A DNA stretch of 64,000 bases from Streptomyces sindenensis. Lineage in GTDB: Bacteria; Actinomycetota; Actinomycetes; Streptomycetales; Streptomycetaceae. The DNA lies in assembly GCF_014649035.1 (NCBI RefSeq), contig NZ_BMSG01000031.1, forward strand, positions 1 through 64,000. The letters run 5' to 3'. The translations under genes and the position numbers were made by a program. Under the pieces are notes generated by a model. The model did not search any database and had not been told where the DNA came from. It saw nothing but the letters and a program-made list of their open reading frames with translations. Shown here piece by piece: positions 10,801 through 17,651 of this stretch. Each line of letters starts with the position of its first letter. The first letter of the stretch is position 1.

Positions 10801-13800
10801 TCGCCGGAATCGGTCTCACCCCGGGATACCTCGGGGAGCCCGCCCTGACCGAGGCCGCGTTCACCCTTCGGCGCGGGCGGCGCTGGTACCGCAGCGGCGA
10901 CCGCGTGCGGCGTTCGCAGGACGGCACCCTGGAGTACCTCGGGCGGCTGGACGACCAGGTGAAGATCCGGGGCAACCGGGTCGAGCCGGGCGAGATCGAA
11001 GCCGTGCTCCAGACGCATCCCGACGTCACCCACGCCGTCGTGCTCGCCGAGGACGGACGCCTCGCCGCCTTCGTGACCCCCGGGCCCGGAGCAGACGGGT
11101 CGGCCGAGGCGGACGCCGTGGAACTGCGGCGCCATCTCACAGAGTCGCTGCCCGCGTACATGATTCCGTCCCGGATCACCCGCGTCGACACGATGCCTCT
11201 CACGGGCACGGGCAAGATCGATCGCCGTGCGCTGGCGACTCCCGGGCAAGCGCCTCCTCGTTCGCCCTCCCGTACGGCGGCGGCCCGCACCGCGCCCCGG
11301 ACGCCGACCGAGATCCGGCTCGCCGCCATCTGGTCCGCGCTGCTCCGGGCGGACGAGGTCTGCCGCGAGGACGACTTCTTCGCCCTGGGCGGTGACTCCC
11401 TGCTCGTGCTGGAGGTGTTCGCCCGGCTGGAGCAGCAGGGCGGATCACCACTCCCCCGGCCTACCGTCATCTACCGCAACCGCACGCTCGCGGCCCTCGC
11501 CTGCGCCGTGGACGCGGCGGCGGACGAAGTCGTCGGCACCGCCGCCGTCGCTACCTCCGCCGTCGACACGGCCGCCGTCGATACGGCCGCCGTCACCGGG
11601 GTGCCCGCTCCCTTCCCTCTCACCCCCGCCCAACGGGGCTTCCTGCTGGCCGAAGCGATCGCGCCGGGCACGACGTCGTCCTGGCTCACCCGGTTCCGCC
11701 TGCACGGCCGCCTCGACACGGCCCGCTTCCAGAGCGCGGTGGACACGCTCGTCGGGCGCCACCCGATGCTGCGCACGGTCTTCCCCGCCGGGGCGCGCCC
11801 GGCCGTCCAGCAGGAACTGCCGTCCTCGCTGCGTCTTCCGGTCGACTTCGAGACCCTCACCGACCCGGGGCAGGTGGAGGAGCGCGTCACCGCCGAGCGG
11901 GCGCGCCGTTTCGAACTCTGGGCCTGGCCCCTGCTGCGTCTGCGGGTGCTCACCCTCGCTCCCGACGAGCACATCCTGGTGGCACACGCCCACCACATCA
12001 TCGGCGACGGTTACAGCGCCGCGCTCCTGGTGCGGGAGCTGATCACCGTGTACGACGCCCTGGCCCGGGGCGAGGTGCCCGCTCAGGCGCCCCTGCGCAG
12101 TGCCTTCCGCGACCACGCCGTCCGCCTCGCGGAACGCGCGGATGCCACCACGACGGATCCCGGGGCCCCGCCCCGTGCCGACCGGTGGGCCCGGCTGAGC
12201 GCCCCCTACCGGCCTCCCGTGCTCTCCGCCGGTACCGACAACGGCGGTCCGTCGGACACCGGCGGTCGGTCCGACACCGGCACTCGGTCCGACACCGGTT
12301 CTCGGTCGGACACCGGTTCTCGGTCCGACACCGCGGCGAATCCGCTCTTCCACACGCACGGGTTCACGGTCGACGCCGGCCAGGTGGAGGCGTTGCGCAG
12401 TCTCGCCGTGCGCATGGGAACCACCCTCTACGCCCCCGTGCTCACCGCCTACTACCGGGCGCTCGCAGCCACCACCGGCCGGGCGGATCTGGTGCTCGGT
12501 CTCGCGGTGAGCGGCCGGGACGACGCCCTGCCCGACGTGCACCGGGTGTTCGGCCCGTTCGTCACGGCGGTTCCGCTCCGGCCCGCGGGTCCCGCATCGG
12601 GGCGGGGGGACGGCACGGGGTTCGAGGGCGATCTGCGGCGCCTCGCCGAGGAGGCCGCCGAAGCGCGGATGTACGAGGGCGCTGTGCCCTCGCTTCCCAA
12701 CGGGCTGCCCCTGGCCTCGCAGTTCTTCTTCACCTATCTGGACTTCTCCGCCCTGGGCCCGGAGAGCGGACAGACGCTGACGGTCGCCCGGGAGGACGGC
12801 AACAGCGTGTACACACCGCCTCCGGCCGGTACGGATGTGTTCCTGGCGGCCGGACCGGAGGGCGGGCGGCTGCGGATCACCGTCCGCGCGTCGGCCACGG
12901 CGTTCACCCCTCGGGCGCTGGCCGCGTTCGCGGACGCGGTGCGCGAGAATCTGGCGCGCGCGGTGGCCTCCGCCGGGCCCGCAGGCACCGGCACCGGTCC
13001 CGGCGGGCCCGGCACGACGAGCCGTCCCGAGGGGCCCGGCACGTCTGACCGCGCCGGCCGGGCCGAGGCGGTGGACGCCGCGCTCGTCGGCTACCTGCCC
13101 TCCCCGGCCGACCTCGCCCGGATGGCGGGACTGCCGGAGACGGCCTTGCCTCGCGAGGAGTTGCGGAGCCTGTTGTTCCCCGACGGGCGGCCGCGGCTCC
13201 TGGAGACGCTGCGCACTCCGCTGGGCCGTTCGGGGTTCGTGTGCGTCCCCCTGTTCGCGGACGAACTCGCCCCCGGCGACGGTCTGCTCGGGCACACCAC
13301 ACGCGGCGTGGACCTCGCCTCGCGTCTCGGGGCGCGGGCCGTGTCCCTGGCCGGAATGATCCCGTCGCTCACCGGCTACGGCTTCGATGTCCTGCGGGCC
13401 GTCGGGACGGGCGGATCGGCTCCTGCCATCACCACCGGTCACGCGGCGACCGTCGTGTCCGTCGTCAGCACCGTGCACGCCGCGCTCGACGCGACGCGGC
13501 AGCAACTGGGCTCCCTCACCGTCGCGTTCGTGGGGCTCGGCTCGATCGGATCCTCCTCGCTGGAGCTGCTGCTCGCTCTGGCCCAGGAACCGCCCGCCCG
13601 GCTGCTGCTCTGTGACGTACCGGGCAGCCGGCCGCGTCTGAAGGAGCTGGCCGACGGCCTTCTGGAACGCCGCCTCGCCGAGGTCGTGGAGGTGTACGAG
13701 TCGGACCGGGGGCTGCCCGACGCCGTGTACGGGGCCCGTCTGATCGTCGCGGCGGTCAGCGGGGGCGGCACGCTCCTGGACGTCGAGCGTCTCCGCCCGG

Positions 13801-14198
13801 GTACGACGGTGGTCGACGACTCGTTCCCGCACTGCTTCGACACCACGCGCGCCTTCGGGCGGATGGAACGGGCGCAGGACGTGCTGGTCGTCGGGGGCGG
13901 GCTGCTGAGCGCCGGGCCCGCCGAGCGGCAGGTGGCCGAGGGGTTGCCGGCCGCCGCGGAGGCCGGCTATCTGGCGCAGCCGATGGTGGCGGACACCGTC
14001 GCGTCCTGTCGGCTGGAGTCCCTGCTCCACGCCTCGGATGCCGCGGTGCCGCTCGTCCACGGTCCGGTCGACGCGGCCACCGGGCTTGCCTACTGGGAAG
14101 CGGCAAAGGCGGCGGGCATCCGCGCCGCGCCCCTGCACCTCCTCACCCGCACCATCGGCCCGGGGATGATCGACGGCGTTGTCAGTGGTCGGGACTAG
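1869..14198 (+). CDS. Hybrid PKS-NRPS megasynthase: FAAL-ACP-KS-AT-KR-ACP-C-A-PCP-C-(AAR-like reductase)
   Basis: 4,109 residues from ATG 1869, chosen because GGTGGAG sits 6 bases upstream; a GTG at 1857 is inside that site. Domains: fatty acyl-AMP ligase 1-530 (FSSGSTGAPKG); ACP about 570-640 (Ser606); KS 678-1100 (Cys845, His980, His1019); AT 1215-1510 (GHSVGE, Ser1313; RAFH 1413-1416, as in malonyl-specific ATs); KR to about 1965 (Ser1934, Tyr1947, Asn1951; no LDD motif; no DH or ER); ACP 2070-2130 (Ser2099); C 2158-2590 (HHAAGDG); A 2605-3125 (core Lys3116); PCP 3145-3210 (Ser3177); C 3250-3700 (HHIIGDG); terminal Rossmann domain 3735-4109. All catalytic motifs checked are intact. Inferred product: a fatty acid extended once with malonate, reduced to a 3-hydroxyacyl chain and amidated with one amino acid. 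No thioesterase, MbtH protein, PPTase or exporter gene is adjacent. Confidence 0.95.
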   Translation: MTLLDVLLDAAREAPGQIVVHVRGDGSELTVTLRELLDDSLRVAGGFRDAGVAPGTCVPLLADRSEDFQPMFWGAMAAGLVPVPLAPDARRVLPVWEHLGRPPLAVDASAGPLVDELPDGARALPLDALREGQALREPSPGGPDDVAFLQFSSGSTGAPKGVEVTHRAVLANLEQIRAASALSADDVVVSWMPYFHDMGLIGTHLAPLAARARQVKIGPLAFAKRPRLWFEVAARHRATVLSAANFALALAVRRVPDDVLARLDLSPVRLLLVGAEPIAPAVWRSFAAKTRPAGLDPAAAQPVYGLAEATLAVTFPPAGDVAEPLVLDRASLSGGVAVDAEPGVGAVELMDVGRPVAGCAVRIVDDGGEILGDRRVGHIMVRGPQLARGYHGLPRVSAETFTEGWLRTGDLGFLREGRLCVTGRHKDVLFLNGRTFHATDLEEVAAATPGLPPGAPAVVGSTDPVTGAERVVVFVPWARPPREAAEVLERVAARVREALFHDDVRVLALPPGAFPRTTSGKLQRRRLRERFEAGAFGAAARSEGVRPAGGNGAPSSAPRADVPRAEAPRARARTVEAVREVWARVLARPAESIGAHEPFGSLGGTSLKAMEVLVALEDAFGVTLPPAVIRDHGTVAALAGHLLTVAPGPPSSATATDAGTGTTGEAGKDGKDGQDGKAVAAVIGMACRFPGAETPEGFWDLLIDGYDAVAPVAYGRWDDDVHDARAVPRKRWAALLEDPAAFDADHFGVGEDEARALDPQARLFLELAHEALERAGYAGPRRRGRRIGVFAAAGDSGYREVLDRASADGSPLPASLTGNLPALIAARVSQSLDLDGPALAVDTACSSGLVALHLARRSLLDGECDLAVVGGVNLHLTSTPHRLLEEAQALSPTGRSRAFGADADGFVPGEGGAVIVLTRLDAARLADDEVLAVVRGTAVNNDGRSMSLMAPNPLRQREVITRAYEAAGVDPASVTYVEAHGTGTAVGDPIELRSLAHAFPVRPDGEPRLLGSVKTNIGHLLNAAAMPALVKVVLALIHRRLPPSLHHTPPAPGLAPAGFSVVTEARDWTSAGPLVAGINAFGFGGTNAHAVLEEAPPLPPGAVSASPSGAVREAGVEGPHLLTLSARSAGALRDAVGRLAAHLESRPELGEGDVCRTASTSRDEGPHRLAVVADGDLRERLTAIAAGTGGADGAGGRTASGGSRGSGVPGAHVVRSRPRVAFLFPGQGAQSPGQDRTLYRTAPVFRDTFDEASALLGAVCGRPLRDWGLDPEVDPAAQAVTEVAQPLLVASGVALARQLRSWGVEPEAVAGHSVGEITAACVSGVLTLREGVRFAAERGRLMGAFTDPGAMLAVRGGEEAVAAAVAESGGSLFVAAYNGPGLQVLSGTVAAVEHAALALEAQGVPTRRLRVSRAFHSPLMRPVAGRLADAARALTPRVPSVPLMSTVTGAWQPVLGPEYLRDHAERPVLFGAAVERLAREGYDTFVEIGHGATLSGAVRAAAESCAPGESGGGVSVMCALPGRAAEPTNDASPPADGRGGRGELLETVGRLWSLGMPLDRTALDAGHRRVPLPTYPFQRRRYWAGPSAPRPLLHRVLWEDDALPGEGAGVAGSVCSVLLTGPDPASVDRLASQLAAAGVRRYGAGDAGRPDAVVLVAGPAPAQDTGDALDGALAAASAAFGEALVRFDETHADRLLVVTEDVYATGTVRERPRPAHAVLGGLLLALPQETPRAAATALDLCSSDTPSQRLTAVLAELESGGTPGGAAIVAWRAGRRLTRRFVPLPTPTGGPGTGRSPLPPDGTFLITGGGGGIGAALARDLAGRGRPTLVLTGRSPGLPADLADELRALGATVHYRVADVSVEREVDALLAGLPRLDALFHAAGVVRPGTLRNRRPEETADALAAKARGTLLLSLALHRHGLDPAVRVAFSSVSAVLPGLAGALGDYAGANAFLDAFAASERQAGRPWQSVNLAALAGTGMAAALGTGAEAGSATVRNTGGRPVALAPALAALRTACGVDAAQLLLADPARPSPPVAPRSPEAPATAAEATGTGTAVSGGTGTGSGTAALLRRLLASALRLPTSDVPDDEPFLALGLDSLAAVDLVRQLERELGRSLPATLFFEYRTVAELATHLDSAPAVVALALPGTPDPVPDGSPFPLTPVQLALHTSSRLHPDVPAHGYLRQTVRGPLDTRLLGRALAALADRHTMLRIRIDDSAGTEGGTGSASPVQYVAPPADLSTWYEVRELPGRIEELETALCNRPFDLAAEPPVRAVLARESPEFSHLVLVIHHAAGDGYSLNVLAGELWSLYTAFAHGETPTLPALGTDFARYATAAAEQRSSTDGVRDLAADRRYWADRLASRGEPLRLPYDGDPSALPSAPLTTHQSGIDLSLTAALEKRAAGLGVSLFHLLLAVHVCCLARWSGQREIAVNVARARRDDRLAGLDRLVGPLADTLPLLCSTDPDEPVGTLAGRLAGIWLESEQHAGVTGLDLARLLPSDPVGSGPRTAGPAGFSFSRFPAAVDERCPVSVRPTAAGTATAATRLSLLCWQDGEVLRFSWNFPVRLFAPETVARLDREFHDALAAAAAAPAATALPASGSGPATLVRRLVERFRATPDAVAVDTGAATLTYGELDRASQTLSASLLARGVTPGGLVGLLTEPGADTVVAVVAALRAGAGWVPLDPGHPTARLVDQLTRSGARAVLCHAATRAVGEALGDVTLVPVDVPASPLPQDPVRYGSGAPTPGPLADADADADTVTDADGIAYVIFTSGSTGRPKAVPITHRSLENYLDWAIETFGYDEHDRLAQTASPCFDASVRQLLAPLLVGATVVTVDWDLLRDPDRLLTHVERRRITVWSSVPTLWEQLLSASEARVRSGAPLPDLSALRWVHVGGEALSPAHVRRWFDLFGGGQRIANLYGPTEATINTSCHIIRDRPGDQVRRLPIGRPVSGTEVEVVGPDGEALRSGEAGELLIAGIGLTPGYLGEPALTEAAFTLRRGRRWYRSGDRVRRSQDGTLEYLGRLDDQVKIRGNRVEPGEIEAVLQTHPDVTHAVVLAEDGRLAAFVTPGPGADGSAEADAVELRRHLTESLPAYMIPSRITRVDTMPLTGTGKIDRRALATPGQAPPRSPSRTAAARTAPRTPTEIRLAAIWSALLRADEVCREDDFFALGGDSLLVLEVFARLEQQGGSPLPRPTVIYRNRTLAALACAVDAAADEVVGTAAVATSAVDTAAVDTAAVTGVPAPFPLTPAQRGFLLAEAIAPGTTSSWLTRFRLHGRLDTARFQSAVDTLVGRHPMLRTVFPAGARPAVQQELPSSLRLPVDFETLTDPGQVEERVTAERARRFELWAWPLLRLRVLTLAPDEHILVAHAHHIIGDGYSAALLVRELITVYDALARGEVPAQAPLRSAFRDHAVRLAERADATTTDPGAPPRADRWARLSAPYRPPVLSAGTDNGGPSDTGGRSDTGTRSDTGSRSDTGSRSDTAANPLFHTHGFTVDAGQVEALRSLAVRMGTTLYAPVLTAYYRALAATTGRADLVLGLAVSGRDDALPDVHRVFGPFVTAVPLRPAGPASGRGDGTGFEGDLRRLAEEAAEARMYEGAVPSLPNGLPLASQFFFTYLDFSALGPESGQTLTVAREDGNSVYTPPPAGTDVFLAAGPEGGRLRITVRASATAFTPRALAAFADAVRENLARAVASAGPAGTGTGPGGPGTTSRPEGPGTSDRAGRAEAVDAALVGYLPSPADLARMAGLPETALPREELRSLLFPDGRPRLLETLRTPLGRSGFVCVPLFADELAPGDGLLGHTTRGVDLASRLGARAVSLAGMIPSLTGYGFDVLRAVGTGGSAPAITTGHAATVVSVVSTVHAALDATRQQLGSLTVAFVGLGSIGSSSLELLLALAQEPPARLLLCDVPGSRPRLKELADGLLERRLAEVVEVYESDRGLPDAVYGARLIVAAVSGGGTLLDVERLRPGTTVVDDSFPHCFDTTRAFGRMERAQDVLVVGGGLLSAGPAERQVAEGLPAAAEAGYLAQPMVADTVASCRLESLLHASDAAVPLVHGPVDAATGLAYWEAAKAAGIRAAPLHLLTRTIGPGMIDGVVSGRD
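3870..3896 (+). repeat. Three 9-bp tandem units in the ACP-KS linker
   Basis: The codons spell KDG-KDG-QDG, a low-complexity stretch in the linker between the first ACP and the KS domain. It keeps the reading frame. A flexible linker grown by slippage is the simplest reading. Confidence 0.75.
12252..12333 (+). repeat. 18-bp tandem repeat (4.5 copies) inside the second condensation domain
   Basis: The unit TCSGACACCGGNNNTCGG is repeated from 12252, 12270, 12288 and 12306, with a partial fifth copy from 12324. It encodes SDTGxR hexapeptides. It lies between the HHIIGDG half and the C-terminal lobe of the second C domain, where a surface linker between lobes would be. The unit length is a multiple of three, so copy-number changes would leave the megasynthase in frame. 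Confidence 0.9.
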
Positions 14199-14246
14199 GT
14201 TCGTTGATGTCCCGCCACGAAGGCGTGGACGTCCCCTTCGGCATGT

Positions 14247-14765
14247 ATGGGAGTTGGCGCGTTGTCGGTCTGGGAGCAGTCGAGTACCGCGCGGGTGATG
14301 GCGCCCGCGCGCCCGCGGAAGCTGGCCAAGGTGCCATTCGTCGAACTGGCCGACGGGCGGTTGCAGGGGGTCGTCTCCAGCGGGTCGGACATCGGGCGGG
14401 TGTACGTGTCGTCGGTGGCGGCGCGGACGTACGCGTTCGCGTGCAGCACCAACAACAACCGGCCCTGCGGCGGTGCGCGCGGCATGTTCTGCAAGCACAT
14501 CCAGGCGCTCGTCGGCGAGGCGGTGCTGCAGTACGGCGCCGAGCGCGTCGCCCGTTATCTCGCGGTGGAGCCCCCGGACGGGGAACCGGACGCGCAGTCC
14601 GTCACCGCCGCCATGGCCGCGACGCGGCCCGAGAAGGGTGATTCCTCGGCGGCCGCCCAGGTGTTCAGCCGGTTCCTGCGGCACCTCGCCTATCTCGAAC
14701 TGGCCCCGGTCACCGCGCCGTTGCCCGAGATGCAGTGGTTCCCGCCGACGCGGGCGGTGGCCTGA
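14247..14765 (+). CDS. SWIM zinc-finger protein
   Basis: 172 residues. A SWIM-type zinc motif lies at about residues 70-92: a Cys in FACSTNNNRPC followed by FCKHIQAL, giving the closing C-x-H. SWIM domains bind zinc and are found in DNA- or protein-binding factors. The N-terminal part PRKLAKVPFVELADGRLQGVV and the C-terminal helix FSRFLRHLAYLELAP are shared with SWIM proteins that sit next to MoxR/VWA genes. The start is not fixed: ATG 14247 is 48 bases after the megasynthase stop and has no strong ribosome site; ATG 14298 is an alternative. Its stop (TGA 14763-14765) overlaps the next start by one base. In enterobacterial YehQ, as I remember it, the SWIM motif sits in a single longer protein; here the two parts may be separate genes. 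Confidence 0.82.
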   Translation: MGVGALSVWEQSSTARVMAPARPRKLAKVPFVELADGRLQGVVSSGSDIGRVYVSSVAARTYAFACSTNNNRPCGGARGMFCKHIQALVGEAVLQYGAERVARYLAVEPPDGEPDAQSVTAAMAATRPEKGDSSAAAQVFSRFLRHLAYLELAPVTAPLPEMQWFPPTRAVA

Positions 14766-16159
14766 TGCGCGCCGATCTGCTGTCCGATCCGGTCGAGGGG
14801 CTCGACGAGGCGCTCGCCGCCGTCGAGACCTTCGACCAGGCGCTGGTGTCCGGTCTGCTGCGGCCGGGGGCCGCACAGGCGGCCGCGGTCGCCGGGCTCG
14901 CCGAGTCCGTCGCGGGGACGCCGCTGGCCGTCCGGGTCGCGGAGGCGGCCGAGCGGGCGGCGGCCGGGGCCGCCGGGGAGGATCACTTCGTGGCGCTGGC
15001 AGCCGCCCGCGGCGCGCTGCTCGGCTCCGTGCACGACGCGTTGACGCTGCGCATCGACGAGGCCGTCGGCAGGCCCGCCCCCGAAGAGAAGCCCGGCCCG
15101 GCCACCGCCGGGCCGGAGCACGGGACGAACCTTCTCGCGGCGGCTCGTACGTGGCTGTGCGACCTCGCGCGCAGCGGCTGGCGGGGCATCGACCACGAGC
15201 TGGTCGCCGGGGCCGCCCCGGTGGTCTCCGCGATGCTGCCCGAACCGGTTCTGCGCCGTCGGGCGACGCTGCTCGACGGGTTCGCCGCCGAGCTCGCCGC
15301 GTCCTGCCCGGGGGCGACCCTGGAGCGGGTTCCGGTGCGCCGCTGGGCCGATCTGTGGTCCCGTGCCCTGCTGTTGACGGTCCCGGGCTCCGCAGGGGAG
15401 CGGCCCGACGGGTCGGTGACCGGGCGGCTGCTGCCGCTCGGCGTCGATGTGCAGGAGCATGCGACGGCCGTACAGGCCCAGGTCCATGCCGTGTTCGAGC
15501 CTGCGGACGGGGGCGCGCCCCGGCTGGTGCGTGCCGGGGTGTCGGCGCCGAAGCCCGACACGGTCGTCGGGGCGGGGCTGTGGCAGCTGCTGCGTCCCCG
15601 GATGTCGTTGCTCGGTGCCGTGAGCGAGGGCCGCTCGATGGAGCTGGCCGACATGCCGGTGACGGCCGAGGGGGATCTGGTCTGGGACGACGAGCGGGCC
15701 CGTGCGGGCGAGCCGGCCGATCCCTTCGCCACGGCGCGGGTGAGGCTGTCGGCGGCGGCGGCCTTCCGGGTCGCTCCGCTGGACCGGCATCCCGTGCGGA
15801 TCGCCGTGCCGGTGCTGCTGGAGGGGTACGCCGCACACAGCGAGGAGGGGCGGCTCGCGTTCGATCTCGCCGGGCAGCGCCTTGCCGTGGACACCGACCG
15901 GATACCCGCCGCCGGCCCGCTGACGCCCGAGGCGGTCGCCGCCTCCCACTCCTGCGTCGGTCTGCTGCGCTGGGATGCCGGGGAGTTCCTCCTCCAGCCG
16001 CTCGCGGTCGAGACGACCGTGCGGAAGAAGACCGTCGCCGTGCACGCCGGGGCGTGGGCGGGCGGCACCTCCGACAAGGCCGGTCTCCGGGCGGAGAAGG
16101 CCGCCACGGATGCCGTCGCCGTGCTGCGCGAGCGCGCCGGAAGGCTGTTGCGGAAATGA
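14765..16159 (+). CDS. Uncharacterised protein of the SWIM/VWA/MoxR module
   Basis: 464 residues, mostly helical with many Ala/Leu/Glu, no signal peptide and no membrane segment. Blocks that look structured are LARSGWRGIDHELV, PEPVLRRRATLLDGFAAELAA, a beta-rich middle (LLPLGVDVQEHATAVQAQVH) and PVRIAVPVLLEGYAAH. I do not recognise a domain. It overlaps the SWIM gene at its start (TGATG) and the VWA gene at its end (ATGA), so the three are translationally coupled and probably made in fixed ratio. Together with the SWIM gene it would be about 636 residues, close to what I recall for E. coli YehQ, so it may correspond to the C-terminal part of such a protein. That is inference from order and size. 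Confidence 0.75.
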   Translation: MRADLLSDPVEGLDEALAAVETFDQALVSGLLRPGAAQAAAVAGLAESVAGTPLAVRVAEAAERAAAGAAGEDHFVALAAARGALLGSVHDALTLRIDEAVGRPAPEEKPGPATAGPEHGTNLLAAARTWLCDLARSGWRGIDHELVAGAAPVVSAMLPEPVLRRRATLLDGFAAELAASCPGATLERVPVRRWADLWSRALLLTVPGSAGERPDGSVTGRLLPLGVDVQEHATAVQAQVHAVFEPADGGAPRLVRAGVSAPKPDTVVGAGLWQLLRPRMSLLGAVSEGRSMELADMPVTAEGDLVWDDERARAGEPADPFATARVRLSAAAAFRVAPLDRHPVRIAVPVLLEGYAAHSEEGRLAFDLAGQRLAVDTDRIPAAGPLTPEAVAASHSCVGLLRWDAGEFLLQPLAVETTVRKKTVAVHAGAWAGGTSDKAGLRAEKAATDAVAVLRERAGRLLRK

Positions 16160-17544
16160 CCGAGGACCTCACCGGGCAGTCGCCCGGCCCCGTCGCCGAC
16201 CCGTCGCCTGCCGGGCCCGACCCGTACGAGAACCGCCGTCAGGTGCTGTACTGGCGGCTCCTGGCCCGTCTCCTCGACGGTGAGGAGCAGCCCGCCCTGG
16301 AGTCGGCGAGCCTGGGGGTGGTCGAGGACATCGGCCTGCCGTCGGCGCTGCTCGATCCGGGGACATCGCTCGACTCGGTGGTGCAGCGCCATCCGGAGCT
16401 GGCCGACGAGTTCGACGGGCTGATGACGCCACAGGACGATGCGGACGGCGCCCGTGACCGGGCGGCGGAGGTACGGCGCGCCGCGCTGGTGTCGAAGGTG
16501 CTGCTCAATGTCTTCGCGACCGGTTCGAGCGCGGTGACCGCCGAGCAGTTGGCGCGCTGGCAGTCCGACGCGGGCTGGCTGGAGCGTGCGCTGGGCTGTC
16601 CGCCGGGCGGACTTCGCGGCGGACGCGCAGGGGGCGCGGGTCTGGACGCCGGCGGTCTCGGCCCCGAGCTGGCGGCGATCGAGGCGGATCTCGTGGGGCG
16701 CATGCGGTTGCGGGAGGTGCTGGCCGATCCGGCGCTGGCCGCGCGGCTGACGCCCAGCATGTCGCTGATCGAGCAGTTGCTGCGGGACAAGGGCAATCTG
16801 TCGGGTGTGGCCCTGGCCAACGCGAAGTCCCTCATCCGCCGTTACGTCGACGAGGTGGCCGAGGTGCTGCGTACGCAGGTGGAGAAGGCCACCGTCGGCG
16901 AGCTGGACCGTTCGGTGCCGCCCAAGCGGGTCTTCCGCAATCTCGACCTGGACCGCACGATCTGGAAGAACCTCACCAACTGGAGTGCGGAGGAGGAGCG
17001 GCTGTATGTGGACCGCCTCTACTACCGGCACGCGGTGCGCCGGACGACACCGCAGCGGTTGATCGTCGTCGTGGACCAGTCCGGTTCGATGGTCGACTCG
17101 ATGGTGAACTGCACCATCCTGGCCTCGATCTTCGCCGGGCTGCCCAAGGTGGACGTCCATCTCATCGCCTACGACACCCGCTCGATCGACCTCACACCGT
17201 GGGTGCACGACCCGTTCGACGTGCTGCTGCGCACGAATCTCGGCGGGGGCAACGACGGGCCCGTCGCGATGGCGATGGCGCGCCCGAAGATCGCCGAGCC
17301 GAAGAACACCGTCATGGTGTGGATCTCGGACTTCTACGAGTTCGACCGTTCCCAGCCTCTGTTCGAAGGCATCGAGGCCGTTCACCGCTCCGGGGTGAAG
17401 TTCATCCCCGTCGGCTCGGTGACCAGCTCCGGGCGGCAGGAGGTCAATCCGTGGTTCCGGGAGCGGTTCAAGGCTCTGGGCACGCCGGTGGTCTCCGGGC
17501 ACATCAACAAGCTCGTGCACGAACTCAAGACATTCCTCACCTGA
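16156..17544 (+). CDS. VWA domain protein (YehP-like), partner of the MoxR ATPase
   Basis: 462 residues. The N-terminal 270 residues are helical (RRQVLYWRLLARLL onward). The C-terminal part is a von Willebrand A domain with the MIDAS motif DQSGSM near residue 308, the Thr of LRTNLGGGND and the Asp of VWISDFYEF, so it should bind a divalent metal. VWA proteins encoded beside MoxR AAA+ ATPases typically act as adaptors that hand a substrate to the ATPase. The start at ATG 16156 overlaps the previous stop (ATGA). The overall layout (helical N-terminus, C-terminal VWA) matches E. coli YehP as I remember it. The MoxR gene follows after 107 bases. Confidence 0.88.
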   Translation: MTEDLTGQSPGPVADPSPAGPDPYENRRQVLYWRLLARLLDGEEQPALESASLGVVEDIGLPSALLDPGTSLDSVVQRHPELADEFDGLMTPQDDADGARDRAAEVRRAALVSKVLLNVFATGSSAVTAEQLARWQSDAGWLERALGCPPGGLRGGRAGGAGLDAGGLGPELAAIEADLVGRMRLREVLADPALAARLTPSMSLIEQLLRDKGNLSGVALANAKSLIRRYVDEVAEVLRTQVEKATVGELDRSVPPKRVFRNLDLDRTIWKNLTNWSAEEERLYVDRLYYRHAVRRTTPQRLIVVVDQSGSMVDSMVNCTILASIFAGLPKVDVHLIAYDTRSIDLTPWVHDPFDVLLRTNLGGGNDGPVAMAMARPKIAEPKNTVMVWISDFYEFDRSQPLFEGIEAVHRSGVKFIPVGSVTSSGRQEVNPWFRERFKALGTPVVSGHINKLVHELKTFLT

Positions 17545-17651
17545 AGTCCTGCGGGGTCCTGCGGGGTGTGGTCGCTGCCCGTCATCGCGTGCGCTCCCCT
17601 GCCGTGCCCCCCTTCTTCTCACTTTTCCCGCCTGTTCAGAAAGGCTTTTTG

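Noticed and set aside
11445..16172. Very long minus-strand open frame (over 1,500 codons) opposite the megasynthase and SWIM genes
   Set aside because: It is a shadow frame typical of GC-rich DNA: Arg/Pro/Gly/His-rich, no domain, no ribosome site, and opposite well recognised domains.
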